Positions 1 to 10,417 of a stretch of 64,000 nucleotides of DNA are shown here, piece after piece (positions within the stretch are counted from its first letter, which is position 1; the number at the start of each line of letters is the position of its first letter). The position numbers were made by a program, and so were the translations under genes. The stretch covers positions 62,001 to 126,000 of the forward strand of contig NZ_QEWN01000002.1 in assembly GCF_006124995.1 (NCBI RefSeq). The letters run 5' to 3'. Source of the DNA: Vibrio sp. Hep-1b-8 (GTDB lineage: Bacteria > Pseudomonadota > Gammaproteobacteria > Enterobacterales > Vibrionaceae). Under the pieces are notes generated by a model, which was not told the origin of the DNA, did not search any database, and saw only the letters and a list, made by a program, of their open reading frames with translations.

Positions 1-19
1 TCAATAGAGGGATAGACCG

Positions 20-1333
20 ATGACTAACTTAACTCGCCGCCAACAAATTGAAGCTCTAGAAAAAGATTGGGCAACCAATCCACGCTGGAAAAACGTAAAA
101 CGTCCTTACACTGCTGAAGAGGTTGTTGAACTACGTGGCTCAATGGTACCTGCAAATACCATCGCTCAGCGTGGTGCTGACAAACTATGGTCACTGGTGA
201 ACGGTGATGCTAAGAAGGGTTACGTAAACTGTCTGGGCGCACTGACTGGCGGTCAAGCCGTTCAGCAAGCGAAAGCAGGTATTGAAGCGATTTACCTTTC
301 AGGCTGGCAGGTTGCTGCAGACAACAACACTGCATCAACAATGTACCCAGACCAATCGCTATACCCAGTAGACTCTGTACCATCAGTCGTTAAGCGTATT
401 AACAACTCATTCCGTCGTGCGGACCAAATCCAATGGTCTAACGGTAAATCACCAGCCGATGAAGGTGCTGTTGATTACTTCCTACCAATCGTTGCTGACG
501 CAGAAGCGGGCTTTGGTGGCGTATTAAACGCATACGAACTGATGAAGTCGATGATCGAAGCGGGCGCAGCGGGTGTTCACTTTGAAGACCAACTTGCTTC
601 TGTTAAGAAATGTGGTCACATGGGCGGTAAAGTTCTTGTTCCTACTCAAGAAGCGGTTCAAAAACTGGTTGCGGCTCGTCTAGCGGCAGACGTTGCTGGT
701 ACAACAACACTCGTTATCGCTCGTACAGATGCGAACGCTGCTGACCTACTAACGTCTGACTGTGATTCATACGACAAAGACTTTATCGTTGGTGAGCGTA
801 CTCAGGAAGGTTTCTACCGTGTACGTGCAGGGATTGACCAAGCGATTTCTCGTGGTCTAGCTTACGCGCCATACGCAGACTTAATTTGGTGTGAAACAGC
901 AACGCCATGTCTAGAAGAAGCGCGTAAGTTCGCAGAAGCGATTCATGCTGAGTACCCAGAGCAGCTACTTGCGTACAACTGTTCTCCATCGTTCAACTGG
1001 GAGAAGAACCTAGATGCAGAAACCATTGCGAAATTCCAGCAAGAGCTTTCTGATATGGGCTACAAGTACCAGTTCATTACGCTGGCAGGTATTCACAACA
1101 TGTGGTTCAACATGTTCGAACTTGCTCACGACTACGCGAAAGGCGAAGGCATGCGTCACTACGTTGAGAAAGTACAGCGTCCAGAGTTCCAAGCTGCTGA
1201 GAAAGGCTACACATTCGTGGCTCACCAACAAGAAGTGGGTACAGGCTACTTCGATAAGATGACCAACACAATTCAAGGTGGTAATTCTTCTGTAACAGCA
1301 TTGACAGGTTCAACAGAAGAAGACCAATTTTAA
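20..1333 (+). CDS. aceA: Isocitrate lyase
   Basis: Isocitrate lyase splits isocitrate into glyoxylate and succinate, the first committed step of the glyoxylate shunt, which allows growth on acetate and fatty acids. The 437-residue protein is close to the usual 434 of the enterobacterial enzyme. It carries the catalytic signature KKCGH at residues 196-200, with the active-site cysteine at 198, and the magnesium-binding segment around [10 protein letters not shown] (residues 158-167). A GAGGGA ribosome site lies just upstream of the ATG. Malate synthase (aceB) would normally precede it and would lie before the window. No aceK follows; a strong terminator closes the unit about 110 bases downstream. 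Identification is firm. Confidence 0.97.
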   Translation: MTNLTRRQQIEALEKDWATNPRWKNVKRPYTAEEVVELRGSMVPANTIAQRGADKLWSLVNGDAKKGYVNCLGALTGGQAVQQAKAGIEAIYLSGWQVAADNNTASTMYPDQSLYPVDSVPSVVKRINNSFRRADQIQWSNGKSPADEGAVDYFLPIVADAEAGFGGVLNAYELMKSMIEAGAAGVHFEDQLASVKKCGHMGGKVLVPTQEAVQKLVAARLAADVAGTTTLVIARTDANAADLLTSDCDSYDKDFIVGERTQEGFYRVRAGIDQAISRGLAYAPYADLIWCETATPCLEEARKFAEAIHAEYPEQLLAYNCSPSFNWEKNLDAETIAKFQQELSDMGYKYQFITLAGIHNMWFNMFELAHDYAKGEGMRHYVEKVQRPEFQAAEKGYTFVAHQQEVGTGYFDKMTNTIQGGNSSVTALTGSTEEDQF

Positions 1334-1347
1334 TCCCTTAGCCATTA

Positions 1348-1402
1348 ATACCCTGCCTAGTGAGTCAGAAATGCAGGCTTTGACTCACTAGCCTTTGGGT
1401 AT
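1348..1402 (+). other. Long two-part hairpin in the aceA 3' region
   Basis: The inner arms CTAGTGAGTCA (1357-1367) and TGACTCACTAG (1381-1391) are perfectly complementary over 11 bp, and the outer arms ATACCC (1348-1353) and GGGTAT (1397-1402) add 6 bp. No T-run follows, so this is not itself a typical terminator. It could protect the 3' end of the aceA transcript or be a protein-binding dyad. Confidence 0.7.
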
Positions 1403-1439
1403 AGATATTCTGTTTAGGCATAAACTTTGACATGCTTTT

Positions 1440-1464
1440 GAGCGGTGCAGACCGCTCTTTTTTT
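1440..1464 (+). terminator. Rho-independent terminator of aceA
   Basis: GAGCGGT, a GCAG tetraloop, ACCGCTC and seven T residues: a textbook intrinsic terminator for the plus strand. Confidence 0.92.
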
Positions 1465-1675
1465 GCCTGTAATTTCTACATTCCTCGTTTCAAGTACCCT
1501 TTTTCGAACCCTGTATAGCGGTGCTGCACAAGTCAGTTTCAGTTTGTGAATGTGGTGTTTTTCAATGGCAGATAGATGTAGCCTGCTCTGAATTAGCGGT
1601 AAGCCAAAGAGGATGTAGCATCAGGTGCCTACTCTCAGAGAGTAAGCACCGGAAAGTGTTGAGCATAAAGGGCGA

Positions 1676-2116
1676 TTATTCCATCTCTTCAGGTTCAACT
1701 TCTTCTTCTAATTCAAGTAAGTTAATTGCGATAGCGACAAAGTCACTGTCGGTGATAATTCCGACTAGTTGACCCTTTTCTACCACGGGTAAACAGCCCA
1801 CTTTGTGTTTTTGCATGTAGATAGCGCTCTCTTTTAATCCCGCTTGTGGCGCAACGGTCATCACACCGGTTTTCATGACTTCGTAAAGTGGTGTGTTAAG
1901 AGTGAATGACTGATTTTCTGGAATCTGTTGCAAGCTGGATTCTTGAGCGGCGAGCACGTCACGTTGTGAGATGACTCCAAGTAGTTTTCTGTCTGCGTCT
2001 ATGATGGGGATATGACGAATATCAAGTGCTTCCATCATGCTTTTAGCATCAGCAAGATTATGTGAGCGAAGAAGCGTATGGGGACTACGCGTCATCATGT
2101 CTTCTACTTTAATCAT
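1676..2116 (-). CDS. CBS-domain protein
   Basis: A 146-residue soluble protein made almost entirely of two CBS domains (roughly residues 1-60 and 75-135). CBS pairs bind adenosine nucleotides or S-adenosylmethionine and usually act as energy or ligand sensors; no partner domain is fused here, so the target is unknown. Recognisable CBS features are HIPIIDADRKLLGVIS in the first repeat and CLPVVEKGQLVGIIT in the second. The C-terminus is a strongly acidic tail rich in glutamate. The start is secure because AGGAGG (minus strand, 2121-2126) sits just before the ATG. It is transcribed toward aceA. Confidence 0.85.
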   Translation of the reverse strand: MIKVEDMMTRSPHTLLRSHNLADAKSMMEALDIRHIPIIDADRKLLGVISQRDVLAAQESSLQQIPENQSFTLNTPLYEVMKTGVMTVAPQAGLKESAIYMQKHKVGCLPVVEKGQLVGIITDSDFVAIAINLLELEEEVEPEEME

Positions 2117-2420
2117 GGCTGCCTCCTGAAGTTGTTCTTTACCTTATAAATATAGTAATTTTCTCGCTGTGAGTATGAGAGCTAATCGCGTTTTATTGTC
2201 ATAACCTTGCTTTTTTGTGGTAAATCAATTATTGAATAACTCAGCACTAAAATAACACTCTCAGAAGCTGTAATTACGTAAATGATTACAATAATTCACA
2301 TCTCTTTTCTTGATATTGCTCTGATGCGGAATATACTATCTGGCTGCGAAAAACTCGTCGTCTGTTTGTGACAGAATCAGTTCGACTCACATAAAGAACC
2401 CACGACAAAAGATTAGTAAC
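2117..2420. other. Divergent promoter region, CBS gene and queA
   Basis: This 304-base AT-rich gap separates divergent genes and must hold a promoter for each. A clear queA promoter is listed separately. I see no coding frame and no further named site. Confidence 0.55.
2310..2337 (+). promoter_or_regulatory. Predicted sigma-70 promoter for queA
   Basis: TTGATA (-35, 2310-2315) and TATACT (-10, 2332-2337) are separated by 16 bases and lie about 85 bases before the queA start. Confidence 0.6.
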
Positions 2421-3482
2421 ATGCAAGTATCAGATTTCCATTTTGACTTACCGGATGAGCTTATTGCTCGTTATCCTCAGCCAGAACGCACTGCGAGCCG
2501 TTTACTACAAATGGATGGTAATACGGGTGAGCTTGTTGATGGCACATTTACCGATGTACTGGAGCAAGTACAACCGGGTGATTTAGTGGTGTTCAACAAC
2601 ACTCGAGTGATTCCTGCGCGCATGTTTGGCCGCAAAGAATCAGGTGGCAAGCTTGAGGTGTTGGTTGAACGGGTTATCGATGAGAAAAGCATTCTGGCTC
2701 ATGTGCGTTGTTCAAAGTCACCGAAGCCGGGAAGTACTATTTTTGTTGGTGAGAATGATGAGTTTTCAGCGCAGATGGTCGCGCGTCATGATGCGTTGTT
2801 TGAGTTGAAGTTCAATTCAGAGCAAAATGTTCTAGCGGTATTGGAAGAGACTGGTCATATGCCTCTTCCTCCTTATATCGATCGCCCAGATGAAGACTCT
2901 GACAAAGAGCGTTACCAGACGGTTTATAACCAAAAACCGGGGGCTGTAGCCGCGCCAACGGCGGGTCTGCATTTCGATCAACCATTGCTGGATAGAATCA
3001 AAGCGAAAGGTGCGGAGTTTGCTTACGTGACTCTCCATGTGGGCGCAGGTACATTCCAGCCAGTGAAAGTTGATGATATTCATGATCACCACATGCACGC
3101 TGAATACGTTGAAGTACCTCAGGAAGTCGTCGATGCAATTAATGCGACGAAAGCACGTGGTGGCCGAATTATCGCAGTGGGTACAACATCGGTACGTTCG
3201 CTAGAAAGCGCAGCGCAAGATGCGATTAAGAAGGGGACAGAGTTAGTTCCTTTCTTTGGTGATACCGAGATCTTCATCTACCCAGGTTACCAATATCAGT
3301 TAGTAGACTGTTTGATTACTAACTTCCACCTGCCAGAGTCGACACTGATTATGTTGGTCAGTGCGTTCGCAGGTTACGAGAATACAATGAACGCTTATAA
3401 GCACGCGGTGGAGAACAAGTATCGCTTCTTCTCTTACGGTGATTCGATGTTTATAAAAAAGAAACTAGCTACGAGTTCCTAG
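2421..3482 (+). CDS. queA: S-adenosylmethionine:tRNA ribosyltransferase-isomerase
   Basis: QueA transfers and isomerises the ribosyl group of S-adenosylmethionine onto preQ1 in tRNA to give epoxyqueuosine, the penultimate step of queuosine synthesis at wobble position 34. The 353-residue length matches the family. Typical segments are [14 protein letters not shown] near the N-terminus, [15 protein letters not shown] around residues 54-68, [13 protein letters not shown] in the middle and [20 protein letters not shown] near the end. It precedes tgt, the enzyme that makes its substrate, in the conserved queA-tgt-yajC-secD-secF order. Degenerate copies of the downstream heptamer repeat seem to reach into its last codons and stop region. 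Confidence 0.97.
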   Translation: MQVSDFHFDLPDELIARYPQPERTASRLLQMDGNTGELVDGTFTDVLEQVQPGDLVVFNNTRVIPARMFGRKESGGKLEVLVERVIDEKSILAHVRCSKSPKPGSTIFVGENDEFSAQMVARHDALFELKFNSEQNVLAVLEETGHMPLPPYIDRPDEDSDKERYQTVYNQKPGAVAAPTAGLHFDQPLLDRIKAKGAEFAYVTLHVGAGTFQPVKVDDIHDHHMHAEYVEVPQEVVDAINATKARGGRIIAVGTTSVRSLESAAQDAIKKGTELVPFFGDTEIFIYPGYQYQLVDCLITNFHLPESTLIMLVSAFAGYENTMNAYKHAVENKYRFFSYGDSMFIKKKLATSS

Positions 3483-3500
3483 TCGCTAGAAACTGAAATC

Positions 3501-3556
3501 TAGAGACTAGAGACTAGAGACTAGAGACTAGAGACTAGAGACTAGAGACTAGAGAC
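3501..3556. repeat. Heptanucleotide tandem repeat, eight copies of TAGAGAC
   Basis: Eight perfect head-to-tail copies of TAGAGAC run from 3501 to 3556. Looser matches (CTAGTCGCTAGAAAC) lie just before it, around the queA stop codon. Each unit contains TAG, so the array is closed in all frames and cannot code. Such arrays are prone to slipped-strand copy-number change. Confidence 0.97.
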
Positions 3557-3593
3557 TTAAACAATTTACGAGTGCTAGCAGTAAGCTAGGAAG

Positions 3594-3613
3594 CAAAGCA
3601 GAAGGATGCTTTG
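3594..3613 (+). other. Hairpin 1 of the tgt leader
   Basis: CAAAGCA and TGCTTTG form a perfect 7-bp stem around the loop GAAGGA. Confidence 0.6.
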
Positions 3614-3643
3614 TCTCTCGCATGGAAGGCGACCGCTCCTCAT

Positions 3644-4836
<1,193 letters not shown>

Positions 4837-4855
4837 TCGACAGATTTAATGAATT

Positions 4856-4885
4856 AAAGCCTTTGGCATTACGCCAGAGGCTTTT
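4856..4885 (+). terminator. Weak terminator-like hairpin after tgt
   Basis: AAAGCCTTTGGC and GCCAGAGGCTTT form a 12-bp stem with one mismatch around ATTAC, followed by only a short T-run. It may reduce rather than stop transcription into yajC. Confidence 0.6.
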
Positions 4886-4917
4886 GCTAATAAAGTAGGC
4901 AAACGCAAGCTATTTTT

Positions 4918-4946
4918 GAGAGAGTGATCGCTATTGGTCACTCTCA
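4918..4946 (+). other. Hairpin between tgt and yajC
   Basis: GAGAGTGA (4920-4927) pairs with TCACTCTC (4938-4945) around a 10-base loop. No T-run follows. It lies about 65 bases before the yajC start. Confidence 0.5.
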
Positions 4947-5010
4947 GACTTGAAACTAAATCGCAAATGCCCAACTTGGATATTAATAAATAATAATAGA
5001 GGATATTTTA

Positions 5011-5340
5011 ATGTTTATTTCTCAAGCTCACGCAGCAGCTGAAGGTGCACCAGCAGGTGGCGGTTTCGAAATGCTAATCATGCTAGGTATGTTTGCGGTG
5101 ATCTTCTACTTCATGATCTACCGTCCACAAGCTAAGCGTGTAAAAGAGCATAAAAGCCTAATGGCGTCGATGGGTAAAGGTGATGAAGTTCTAACCAGCG
5201 GTGGTCTAGTCGGTAAAATTACTAAGATCGCTGAAGACAACGACTACATCTCGATCGAGCTAAACACCAATAACGAAGTTGTTATCAAAAAAGACTTCGT
5301 TACAGCAGTGCTACCAAAAGGTACGCTGAAATCTCTATAA
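5011..5340 (+). CDS. yajC: Sec translocon accessory protein YajC
   Basis: YajC is a small inner-membrane protein that associates with SecDF and the SecYEG holo-translocon. The 109-residue product has one membrane segment at about residues 20-38 (MLIMLGMFAVIFYFMIY), followed by the conserved RPQAKRVKEH and a soluble C-terminal domain containing GDEVLTSGGLVGKI. The ATG follows a GAGGAT ribosome site. secD starts 22 bases after its stop codon, so the three genes are very likely one operon. Confidence 0.96.
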   Translation: MFISQAHAAAEGAPAGGGFEMLIMLGMFAVIFYFMIYRPQAKRVKEHKSLMASMGKGDEVLTSGGLVGKITKIAEDNDYISIELNTNNEVVIKKDFVTAVLPKGTLKSL

Positions 5341-5361
5341 AACAGCTTAAGGATCCTCGCT

Positions 5362-7218
5362 GTGCTTAACCGCTACCCGTTGTGGAAGTACCTGATGGTG
5401 GTGTTTACCATCGCTATCGCAGCATTGTATGCACTTCCGAATATCTACGGTGAAGATCCGGCAATTCAAGTTACAGGGGCGCGTGGCGCCTCTGTAGATA
5501 TGTCGACGCTGGATTCTGTCACTCAAGCTCTTGATAAACAGGGCTTATCTCATAAATCCATTGCTCTAGAGAATGGATCTATTCTTGTACGTTTTAACGA
5601 CACTGATACGCAAATCAGTGCTCGTGATGTTATCAGCGAAGCGATGGGCAACGATATAATTGTTGCTCTTAACCTCGCTCCTGCAACGCCAGACTGGCTT
5701 GAATCCATTGGCGCTGCGCCGATGAAGCTAGGCCTTGACCTACGTGGTGGTGTTCACTTCTTGATGGAAGTGGATATGGACGCTGCGATGGAAAAGCTGA
5801 TTGGTCAGCAGGAAGAAGCCTTCCGCAGTGAACTTCGCGAAGAAAAAGTACGCTATCGTTCGATTCGCCCTTCAGGCAAGAACGCGGTTGAAGTACTACT
5901 GCGCAATGAAGAACAACTAGCCGAAGCTCAGCGCATTCTTGAGAAAAACCACCCAGACATGCTCTTTACTGATTCCGTGTCTGAGGGTCGTTTTGCTCTC
6001 ATTGCTACTTTTACTGAGCAACGTCTAACTGAAATTCGCAACTACGCTGTCGAGCAGAACATCACGATTCTGCGTAACCGTGTTAACGAACTGGGTGTTG
6101 CTGAGCCATTGGTTCAACGTCAAGGTGCAAGCCGCATCGTTGTTGAGCTTCCAGGTGTTCAAGATACAGCTCGAGCGAAAGAGATTCTTGGTGCGACGGC
6201 AACGTTAGAGTTCCGTGAAGTTGATGCTAAAGCTGATTTGGCTGCGGCGGCTAGTGGTCGCGCGCCAGCAGGCAGTGAAATCAAACAAGATCGTGACGGC
6301 CGTCCTGTGGTGCTTAAGAAACGCGTCATCTTAGGCGGTTCGAGCATCACGGATGCAAGCTCAAGTGTTGATGAGTACGGTCGCCCTCAGGTTAACATCT
6401 CGCTAGATAGCGAAGGTGGTAACAAGATGTCGGCTTTCTCTCGTCAGAACATTGGTAAGCTAATGGCGACCGTGTTTGCTGAGTACAAAGACAGTGGTCG
6501 TCGTACTCCTGAAGGCAAAGTGATTCTGACTAAGTATGAAGAAGTGATTAACCAAGCGACGATTCAATCTGCGCTAGGCCGTAACTTCCGTATTACTGGT
6601 ATTGATTCTGCGGCTGAAGCACATAACCTAGCACTATTACTACGTGCGGGTGCCCTAATCGCGCCTATTTCTATTGTCGAAGAGCGTACTATTGGTCCTT
6701 CAATGGGTCAGCAGAACATCGACATGGGTATCCAAGCAATGGTTTGGGGTATGGTGGCAGTTATGCTCTTTACTCTGATGTACTACCGTAAGTTTGGTCT
6801 GATTGCTAACGTCGCTTTAATGGCAAACCTTGTGTTGATTATCGGCGTTATGTCGATGATCCCAGGTGCAACCATGACCTTACCAGGTATTGCCGGTATC
6901 GTTCTGACTGTCGGTATGGCCGTCGATGCGAACGTACTGATCTTTGAGCGTATTCGCGAAGAGTTACGTGATGGTCGCAGCCCGCAGCAAGCGATCCACC
7001 AAGGTTACGCTAACGCATTCAGTACGATTGCCGATGCGAACATCACGACCTTGATTACTGCGATTATTCTGTTTGCTGTCGGTACCGGCGCAATCAAAGG
7101 TTTCGCTGTGACTCTGTCTATCGGTATCTTAACTTCTATGTTTACAGCCATTGTTGGAACACGTTGTATCGTGAATCTGGCTTACGGTGGTAAACGTATC
7201 AACAAACTGTCGATCTAA
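5362..7218 (+). CDS. secD: Protein translocase subunit SecD
   Basis: SecD and SecF form an RND-like complex that uses the ion gradient across the inner membrane to help pull preproteins into the periplasm. The 618-residue length matches the E. coli protein (615). There is one N-terminal membrane helix (about 9-27), a large periplasmic region, and a C-terminal block of membrane helices from about residue 450. The family motif [17 protein letters not shown] is near residues 121-137 and a [17 protein letters not shown] segment lies near 515-531. The start is GTG with AAGGA upstream. Vibrio SecDF can be sodium-coupled, but the sequence alone does not settle the ion used here. Confidence 0.97.
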   Translation: MLNRYPLWKYLMVVFTIAIAALYALPNIYGEDPAIQVTGARGASVDMSTLDSVTQALDKQGLSHKSIALENGSILVRFNDTDTQISARDVISEAMGNDIIVALNLAPATPDWLESIGAAPMKLGLDLRGGVHFLMEVDMDAAMEKLIGQQEEAFRSELREEKVRYRSIRPSGKNAVEVLLRNEEQLAEAQRILEKNHPDMLFTDSVSEGRFALIATFTEQRLTEIRNYAVEQNITILRNRVNELGVAEPLVQRQGASRIVVELPGVQDTARAKEILGATATLEFREVDAKADLAAAASGRAPAGSEIKQDRDGRPVVLKKRVILGGSSITDASSSVDEYGRPQVNISLDSEGGNKMSAFSRQNIGKLMATVFAEYKDSGRRTPEGKVILTKYEEVINQATIQSALGRNFRITGIDSAAEAHNLALLLRAGALIAPISIVEERTIGPSMGQQNIDMGIQAMVWGMVAVMLFTLMYYRKFGLIANVALMANLVLIIGVMSMIPGATMTLPGIAGIVLTVGMAVDANVLIFERIREELRDGRSPQQAIHQGYANAFSTIADANITTLITAIILFAVGTGAIKGFAVTLSIGILTSMFTAIVGTRCIVNLAYGGKRINKLSI

Positions 7219-7232
7219 GGCTGGGAATTAGT

Positions 7233-8180
7233 ATGTTTCAGATTCTAAAAGCAGAGAAAACGATCGACTTTATGCGTTGGTCAAAATTCGCATTCTTGTT
7301 CTCTATTTTGATGATTGGTGCTTCAATCTTCACTCTATCAACCAAATGGTTGAACTGGGGTCTAGATTTTACGGGCGGTACTCTAATCGAAGTAGGTTTT
7401 GAACAGCCTGCGAACCTTGAAGATATCCGCAGTGCGCTGGAAGCAAAAGGCTTTGGCGATGCAACGGTTCAGAATTTTGGTAGTGCACGTGACGTTATGG
7501 TTCGTCTACGTCCTCGTGATGATATGGCAGGTGAGACTCTGGGCAACCAGATTATTTCTGCGATCAAACAGGGCACTGGCGAAGACGTTGAGATGCGTCG
7601 TATCGAATTCGTTGGTCCTAACGTAGGTGATGAACTCACGGAAGCTGGTGGTCTAGCGATTTTAGTTTCGCTTATCTGTATCCTGATTTACGTTTCAGTG
7701 CGTTTTGAATGGCGTCTCGCTGCTGGTGCGGTATTAGCACTAGCACACGACGTTATTATCACACTGGGCGTGTTCTCTATGATGCAAATCGAGGTTGATC
7801 TGACTATCGTTGCAGCCTTGCTGACGGTTGTCGGTTACTCGCTCAACGATACCATTGTTGTATTTGACCGTATCCGTGAAAACTTCCGCAAGATACGTAA
7901 GGGTGAACCATCAGAGATCATGAACAGCTCAATTACACAAACATTGAGCCGTACCTTGATTACCTCTGGTACTACACTCTTTGTAGTTATCGCTCTGTTT
8001 GTACAGGGTGGGGCTATGATCCACGGTTTCGCAACCGCTCTTCTACTAGGTATTACAGTCGGTACTTACTCTTCAATCTACGTTGCTTCGGCGCTGGCAT
8101 TGAAACTGGGTATTACCAAAGAACACTTAATGCCACCTCAAGTAGAAAAAGAGGGTGCAGAGTTTGATGAGATGCCATAA
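7233..8180 (+). CDS. secF: Protein translocase subunit SecF
   Basis: SecF is the partner of SecD. The 315-residue protein has an N-terminal membrane helix, the periplasmic motif GLDFTGGTLIEV (about residues 44-55), and five further membrane helices, with the conserved loop SLNDTIVVFDRIREN (about residues 203-217). It starts 15 bases after secD. A perfect 10-bp terminator stem follows within 30 bases of the stop, marking the end of the yajC-secD-secF unit. Confidence 0.97.
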   Translation: MFQILKAEKTIDFMRWSKFAFLFSILMIGASIFTLSTKWLNWGLDFTGGTLIEVGFEQPANLEDIRSALEAKGFGDATVQNFGSARDVMVRLRPRDDMAGETLGNQIISAIKQGTGEDVEMRRIEFVGPNVGDELTEAGGLAILVSLICILIYVSVRFEWRLAAGAVLALAHDVIITLGVFSMMQIEVDLTIVAALLTVVGYSLNDTIVVFDRIRENFRKIRKGEPSEIMNSSITQTLSRTLITSGTTLFVVIALFVQGGAMIHGFATALLLGITVGTYSSIYVASALALKLGITKEHLMPPQVEKEGAEFDEMP

Positions 8181-8203
8181 GGTATTGAGTCAAAGATCTT
8201 AAT

Positions 8204-8237
8204 CAAAGCCGCTGTTATTCAGCGGCTTTGTTGTTTT
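8204..8237 (+). terminator. Rho-independent terminator of secF
   Basis: CAAAGCCGCT and AGCGGCTTTG form a perfect 10-bp stem around GTTATTC, followed by TTGTTTT. Confidence 0.9.
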
Positions 8238-8250
8238 AACGGAGTTATGA

Positions 8251-8745
8251 ATGCGATGGTTTACGGCTTTTATTGCCTTGGTTGTCCTTAATGTATCAGC
8301 AAATACTTTAACGCTATCCAGTCATCCCAATACCCTTGCACAAAACATTCGCGACTCATGGCAAGAGTGTGATGAGCAAACGTGGTGTGAGGATAAGCTC
8401 GCTTATTATCGAGGAAGTTACTTTGCCGAGGCGGTAGTGTCGCAGTCTGAGCTTGAGATTGAGCTATTTAGTGAATTCTCTACCCACCAGTTATCTCAGC
8501 TGCAACTCAACCTGCGTAGTGATGGCTTTTCTTTACTGAGCGTAGACATCATGGGCGAACGCTTTGATATCTCGCAACAGAGCTCTCAACATTCAGTTAG
8601 CGAGGTCAACGCAGCGTTAGTGCAATTTATCAATCGTTACCCTCAAACCGCACTGAGGAAACTGGTATGGCAATCTTCGCTGTGGAGTGCTGAGTTAATC
8701 AGTGATGGTGAGATCATTTCATTGCGCTTTATGTCTCGTGATTGA
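8251..8745 (+). CDS. Small exported protein of unknown function
   Basis: I do not recognise this 164-residue protein. The first 19 or so residues (MRWFTAFIALVVLNVSANT) look like a signal peptide, so the product is probably periplasmic. The mature part has two nearby cysteines in WQECDEQTWCEDKL that could form a disulfide, and a mixed alpha/beta pattern without membrane segments. A GGAG ribosome site precedes the ATG at suitable distance. It stands alone between the secF terminator and the DUF1904 gene, so context gives no function. Codon use looks like that of its neighbours. Confidence 0.75.
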   Translation: MRWFTAFIALVVLNVSANTLTLSSHPNTLAQNIRDSWQECDEQTWCEDKLAYYRGSYFAEAVVSQSELEIELFSEFSTHQLSQLQLNLRSDGFSLLSVDIMGERFDISQQSSQHSVSEVNAALVQFINRYPQTALRKLVWQSSLWSAELISDGEIISLRFMSRD

Positions 8746-8863
8746 GCAGAGTAAATGTATTGGGTGAATATTGTGCGATCTTGTCGCACACTTAAAATAG
8801 AGGCTACAGACTTAGAGTAATAACTTGCTATGATGAATGAAAATAATCAATAGGAAGCAAATT

Positions 8864-9196
8864 ATGCCACACTTACGTTTTCGAGCAGTAGAGCCGCAGA
8901 CAGTACAAGCGCTATCTAAGCCGCTAATTGATGAGCTTCAGCCTTTGATGGACTGCCCTCGTGAAGATTTTACCTTTGAATATATCTATTCAACATTCTT
9001 CCACGAAGGGGAGGTGAGCAGTGCTTATCCGTTTGTTGAGGTGTTGTGGTTTGATCGTGGCCAAGAAGTTCAGGATGCCGTCGCTAAAGCGGTGACGTCG
9101 CAGATTCGTGGTGTGATTGGTGAAGATGTCGATGTCGCGGTGATTTTTACAGCGCTTGACGCCAAAGGCTATTACGACAATGGCGAGCATTACTAA
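8864..9196 (+). CDS. DUF1904 family protein
   Basis: A 110-residue protein starting MPHLRFRAVE that I match from memory to the DUF1904 family, small alpha/beta proteins with a tautomerase/MIF-like look. No function is established that I know of. I chose the ATG at 8864 over one at 8837 because AGGAAG at 8852-8857 lies seven bases before it, and because a leading MPHLR-type N-terminus, with proline right after the initiator methionine, is what tautomerase-like folds use catalytically. Whether Pro2 is used here is not known. It is a single gene with short intergenic gaps on both sides. Confidence 0.8.
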   Translation: MPHLRFRAVEPQTVQALSKPLIDELQPLMDCPREDFTFEYIYSTFFHEGEVSSAYPFVEVLWFDRGQEVQDAVAKAVTSQIRGVIGEDVDVAVIFTALDAKGYYDNGEHY

Positions 9197-9234
9197 TTCG
9201 CTCAATTAATCACTTCAAGTAAGAGGAGAAAACA

Positions 9235-10095
9235 ATGCAGGTTAGTCTAGACACATGGCGTAAACTGCTTTTGTTATGCTCTTCTTTACCCTTTGCTTCC
9301 TCGGTAGCCGCGACTCCGTGGGAGAATATAGACGCCCCTTCAAATGGTTCACCTCAAGCCATTGGCAGCTACGCCAATGGCTGTTTGTCCGGTGGCGCAG
9401 CTTTACCGCTACAAGGGGAGGGCTATCAAGTTATCCGTAGTCAACGTGAGCGTTACTATGGTCACCCTAATGCGATCGGTTTTATTGAGCGTTTAGCTGA
9501 TCTGTCACGTAATGAGCTAAAAACTAATATCTTGATCGGTGATATCTCCTTGCCACAAGGTGGGCGCTTTTCATCAGGGCATTCTAGCCACCAAACTGGG
9601 TTAGATATCGATATTTGGCTTAAATTTGCGGATACGCCACTTTCTGAGCCACAGTTAGCGAAGCCGACGCCTCACAGCGTAGTCAACTTAGAGCAGTATC
9701 AACTACTCAAACACAACTGGGATGAACGTCATTTCGAATTAGTGAAGTTTGCTGCCAGTGATGAGCAGGTAGCGCGTATCTTTGTCCATCCAGTGATCAA
9801 AGAGAAATTATGCGCGACTGAACAAAGCAGCGAGCGAGAGTGGCTGCGAAAAGTTCGTCCATGGTGGGGGCATCATTACCATATGCACGTACGCTTGAAC
9901 TGTCCTGAAGGGAGCCAGAACTGCAAACCTCAAGCTGAGCCGCCTAAAGGTGATGGTTGTGGTGCAGAGCTAATGAGTTGGAAGCCGCAGCCTAAACCCG
10001 CAGCCCCTAAAGTGAGCAGTAGCAAACCCAAAAAGAAGAAACCTAAGGTGCTTCCCAGTCAGTGTGTTGAGCTGTTGGAAAGTATAGGGAGCTGA
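9235..10095 (+). CDS. mepA: Penicillin-insensitive murein endopeptidase
   Basis: MepA is a periplasmic zinc LAS-family peptidase that cuts the D-alanyl-meso-diaminopimelyl cross-links of peptidoglycan. The 286-residue protein begins with a signal peptide of about 26 residues (cleavage near SVAA-TP). Metal ligands are visible: SGHSSHQTGLDIDIW (His119 and Asp126 correspond to E. coli His113 and Asp120) and the WWGHHYHMHVRL motif near residues 211-222. Three cysteine-containing segments fit the disulfides known in the family. The C-terminus ends in a lysine/proline-rich linker before SQCVELL. AGAGGAGA precedes the ATG. Confidence 0.95.
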   Translation: MQVSLDTWRKLLLLCSSLPFASSVAATPWENIDAPSNGSPQAIGSYANGCLSGGAALPLQGEGYQVIRSQRERYYGHPNAIGFIERLADLSRNELKTNILIGDISLPQGGRFSSGHSSHQTGLDIDIWLKFADTPLSEPQLAKPTPHSVVNLEQYQLLKHNWDERHFELVKFAASDEQVARIFVHPVIKEKLCATEQSSEREWLRKVRPWWGHHYHMHVRLNCPEGSQNCKPQAEPPKGDGCGAELMSWKPQPKPAAPKVSSSKPKKKKPKVLPSQCVELLESIGS

Positions 10096-10284
10096 CATAT
10101 TAATAACCCTATATTTCATCTAGTTTTTGTAATTTTATTTCACATATACCATAGTCAAAGTTAGGAATACTCGAAGAGTCCACTTTCACTCATCCCAATG
10201 GTTACATTTGCTTTCTTATTGATACCTTTAGCGGCTTTTTGTTGACTTTTGAGATAATTTACTCCACTCATTTCCTTCCTCAAC

Positions 10285-10298
10285 TTGATATAAATCAT
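10285..10298. promoter_or_regulatory. FNR/Crp-family-like operator upstream of cioA
   Basis: TTGATATAAATCAT matches the FNR consensus TTGAT-N4-ATCAA except for the last base. Its position 120 bases before a quinol oxidase operon fits oxygen-responsive control. Confidence 0.55.
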
Positions 10299-10360
10299 TG
10301 TCAGAGATGGGCCATTTCACGGCTTTTCTCTTTGAATGAATCCAATTCGTCGATTTTTAC

Positions 10361-10373
10361 GTAATTAAATTAC
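10361..10373. promoter_or_regulatory. AT-rich palindrome upstream of cioA
   Basis: GTAATT-A-AATTAC is a perfect odd palindrome 45 bases before the cioA start. The cognate protein, if any, is unknown. Confidence 0.35.
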
Positions 10374-10417
10374 AGCTTAATACTCTAAAATGTACGACGA
10401 GTCTTTGAGGACCCAAG

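Larger units (their letters stand above)
1334..1675. other. Intergenic region between aceA and the CBS-domain gene
   Basis: This 342-base gap between convergent genes holds a long hairpin (1348-1402), a classical terminator (1440-1464) and a weaker hairpin at 1624-1650 (GGTGC and GCACC outer arms with an ACTC/GAGT inner stem) that may end the minus-strand CBS gene, although no T-run follows it. I see no convincing coding frame. Confidence 0.6.
10096..10417. other. Upstream region of cioAB
   Basis: This 322-base AT-rich gap holds no credible frame. It contains the FNR-like dyad at 10285-10298 and a second palindrome at 10361-10373, both listed separately. A promoter for cioA is expected between these and the gene; candidate -10 hexamers are plentiful in the AT-rich stretch, so I do not pick one. 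Confidence 0.5.

Noticed and set aside
3501..3556. Possible CRISPR array
   Set aside because: The units are 7 bases, directly abutting and without spacers; it is a microsatellite.
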